Source: Candidatus Omnitrophota bacterium
GTDB taxonomy: Bacteria; Omnitrophota; Gorgyraeia; Gygaellales; Profunditerraquicolaceae
Reading direction: 5' to 3'
DNA length: 5,292 nucleotides
Assembly: GCA_028706895.1 (NCBI GenBank)
Contig: JAQTVG010000088.1
Span: 1 to 5,292, forward strand
The position numbers and the translations under genes are program-made. The notes beneath the pieces were generated by a model, which did not search any database, was not told where the DNA came from, and saw only the letters and a program-made list of their open reading frames with translations. Shown here piece by piece: positions 4,444-5,292 of this stretch; within the stretch, counting starts at the first letter, position 1; each line of letters opens with the position of its first letter.

Positions 4444-5292
4444 TACTAACCCCGCCCTAAGCAAATCCTGCACATCCACAAGGCCGACAGGCTGGTGATT
4501 TTTATTCACTACCGGCATTTCATCAATCTTTTTCTCCTGCAATATATGCATGGCCTCTGCGGCTAATTTACCCTCGCTAATCGCTAAAGGGTTCCTGGTC
4601 ATTACTTCTTTAATTTTTAATTTAGGCAAATCTTTATTTTTCCCCAAATGCCTGCGCAGGTCTCCGTCGGTAAAAATCCCCGTTAATTTTCCTTTTTTAT
4701 CTATAACCGTGGCAGCTCCGGCACGCGCCTGGGTAATTTCAAGCAAAACATTAGATACAGTCTCTTCTTCATTGACTACGGGGTTGGATTTGCCCCTGCG
4801 CATGATATCCTCTACTTTTAAAAGAAGCTGCTTGCCCAGCGCCCCGCCCGGGTGGTATAACGCAAAATCTTTTTCTTTAAAACCTTTCAGTTCAAGAAGG
4901 CATACTGCCAGGGCATCTGTCATGGCTAATGCCGCTGTCGTAGAAGCAGTAGGAGCTAATCCCAAAGGGCAGGCCTCTTTTTTAACGCAAATATCAAGCA
5001 CCACATCGCTGTATTTTGCCAGGATAGATTCTCTTTTGCCGGTTAAAGCAATAATCTTTGACCCGATTTTTTTTAAAAAAGGCATCAGCTGCTTTATTTC
5101 TTCGGTTGAGCCGCTATTAGAAATAATGATTACCGTATCGTCGCTGGTGACCCTTCCCAAATCTCCGTGGGAGGCCTCAGATAAATGCAGGAATAAGCTG
5201 GGCGTGCCTGTAGAAGATAAAGTGGCAGAGAACTTCTGCGCGATGATGCCGGTTTTACCCATACCGCTTACCACTACCCTGCTTTTTGTCTT
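4441..5292 (-). CDS. kdsD: D-arabinose 5-phosphate isomerase (KdsD/KpsF family), N-terminus missing
   Basis: This enzyme converts D-ribulose 5-phosphate to D-arabinose 5-phosphate, the first committed step toward Kdo. The frame is open to the right edge, giving 283 residues; about 40 N-terminal residues are missing compared with E. coli KdsD. The GTG at 5272-5274 is not a plausible start, since the frame already reads KTKSRVVVSGMGKTG, in the middle of the first SIS-domain strand. The SIS domain covers residues 1 to about 150: SGMGKTG (9-15), EASHGDLG (39-46), ISNSGSTEEI (57-66), KKEACPLGLAPTAS (104-117) and HPGGALGK (147-154). Lys13, Glu64/65, Glu106 and His147 sit where the family's proposed active-site residues lie. 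Two CBS repeats follow, about 160-220 (IFTDGDLRRHLG at 206-217) and 225-283, ending in LVDVQDLLRAGLV. The stop overlaps the kdsC start. kdsA would be expected nearby but is not in view. Confidence 0.96.
   Translation of the reverse strand, partial: KTKSRVVVSGMGKTGIIAQKFSATLSSTGTPSLFLHLSEASHGDLGRVTSDDTVIIISNSGSTEEIKQLMPFLKKIGSKIIALTGKRESILAKYSDVVLDICVKKEACPLGLAPTASTTAALAMTDALAVCLLELKGFKEKDFALYHPGGALGKQLLLKVEDIMRRGKSNPVVNEEETVSNVLLEITQARAGAATVIDKKGKLTGIFTDGDLRRHLGKNKDLPKLKIKEVMTRNPLAISEGKLAAEAMHILQEKKIDEMPVVNKNHQPVGLVDVQDLLRAGLV

Noticed and set aside
4440..4445. Perfect TATAAT on the minus strand at the kdsD/kdsC junction
   Set aside because: It overlaps the kdsC start codon, and the bases at the expected -35 spacing (GGATTT) do not match TTGACA. 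The hexamer arises from the stop-start overlap.
5272..5274. GTG as the start of the kdsD gene
   Set aside because: The frame continues upstream to the window edge with family-like residues, and a start here would remove the first SIS-domain strand.

Overview
This window reads as a single co-oriented gene cluster transcribed from right to left on the minus strand. It comes from a diderm (LPS-making) bacterium. It contains seven genes with almost no intergenic DNA: the gaps are 11, 14 and 28 nt, and the upstream four genes overlap by 1, 11 and 20 nt. Base composition is moderate, somewhat AT-rich. Protein style and gene order (Kdo synthesis, an LptC/LptA-type protein, LptB, trigger factor, ClpP, class V aminotransferase) do not match the proteobacterial lptB-rpoN-hpf arrangement. 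They suggest an uncultured PVC-type lineage such as Omnitrophota. That placement is an inference from gene content, not something a single motif proves.

In order of transcription: kdsD (4441-5292, N-terminus cut by the window edge) encodes arabinose-5-phosphate isomerase, and kdsC (3902-4441) encodes Kdo-8-phosphate phosphatase. Next comes an exported protein (2983-3912) that looks like an LptC unit followed by an LptA/OstA unit. lptB (2280-3002) encodes the LPS-export ATPase. These four genes link the making of Kdo, the inner-core sugar of LPS, to the export of finished LPS. Two protein-homeostasis genes follow: tig (1387-2268), an unusually short trigger factor, and clpP (749-1372), a protease subunit with an intact Ser-His-Asp triad. 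The last gene is the first 240 codons of a class V PLP aminotransferase (1-720), running off the left edge.

The most unusual items are as follows. The trigger factor of 293 residues keeps the ribosome-docking motif but has no FKBP-type PPIase domain and also lacks most of the last C-terminal arm. The LptC and LptA units appear to sit in one polypeptide with a low-complexity insert. ClpP has a one-residue insertion in the axial loop that faces its ATPase partner. A small GNRA-capped hairpin sits just before the lptC/lptA start codon. No promoter, terminator, RNA gene, mobile element, repeat array or CRISPR was found. No gene-free stretch exceeds 30 nt, and no clearly new multi-gene system is visible.
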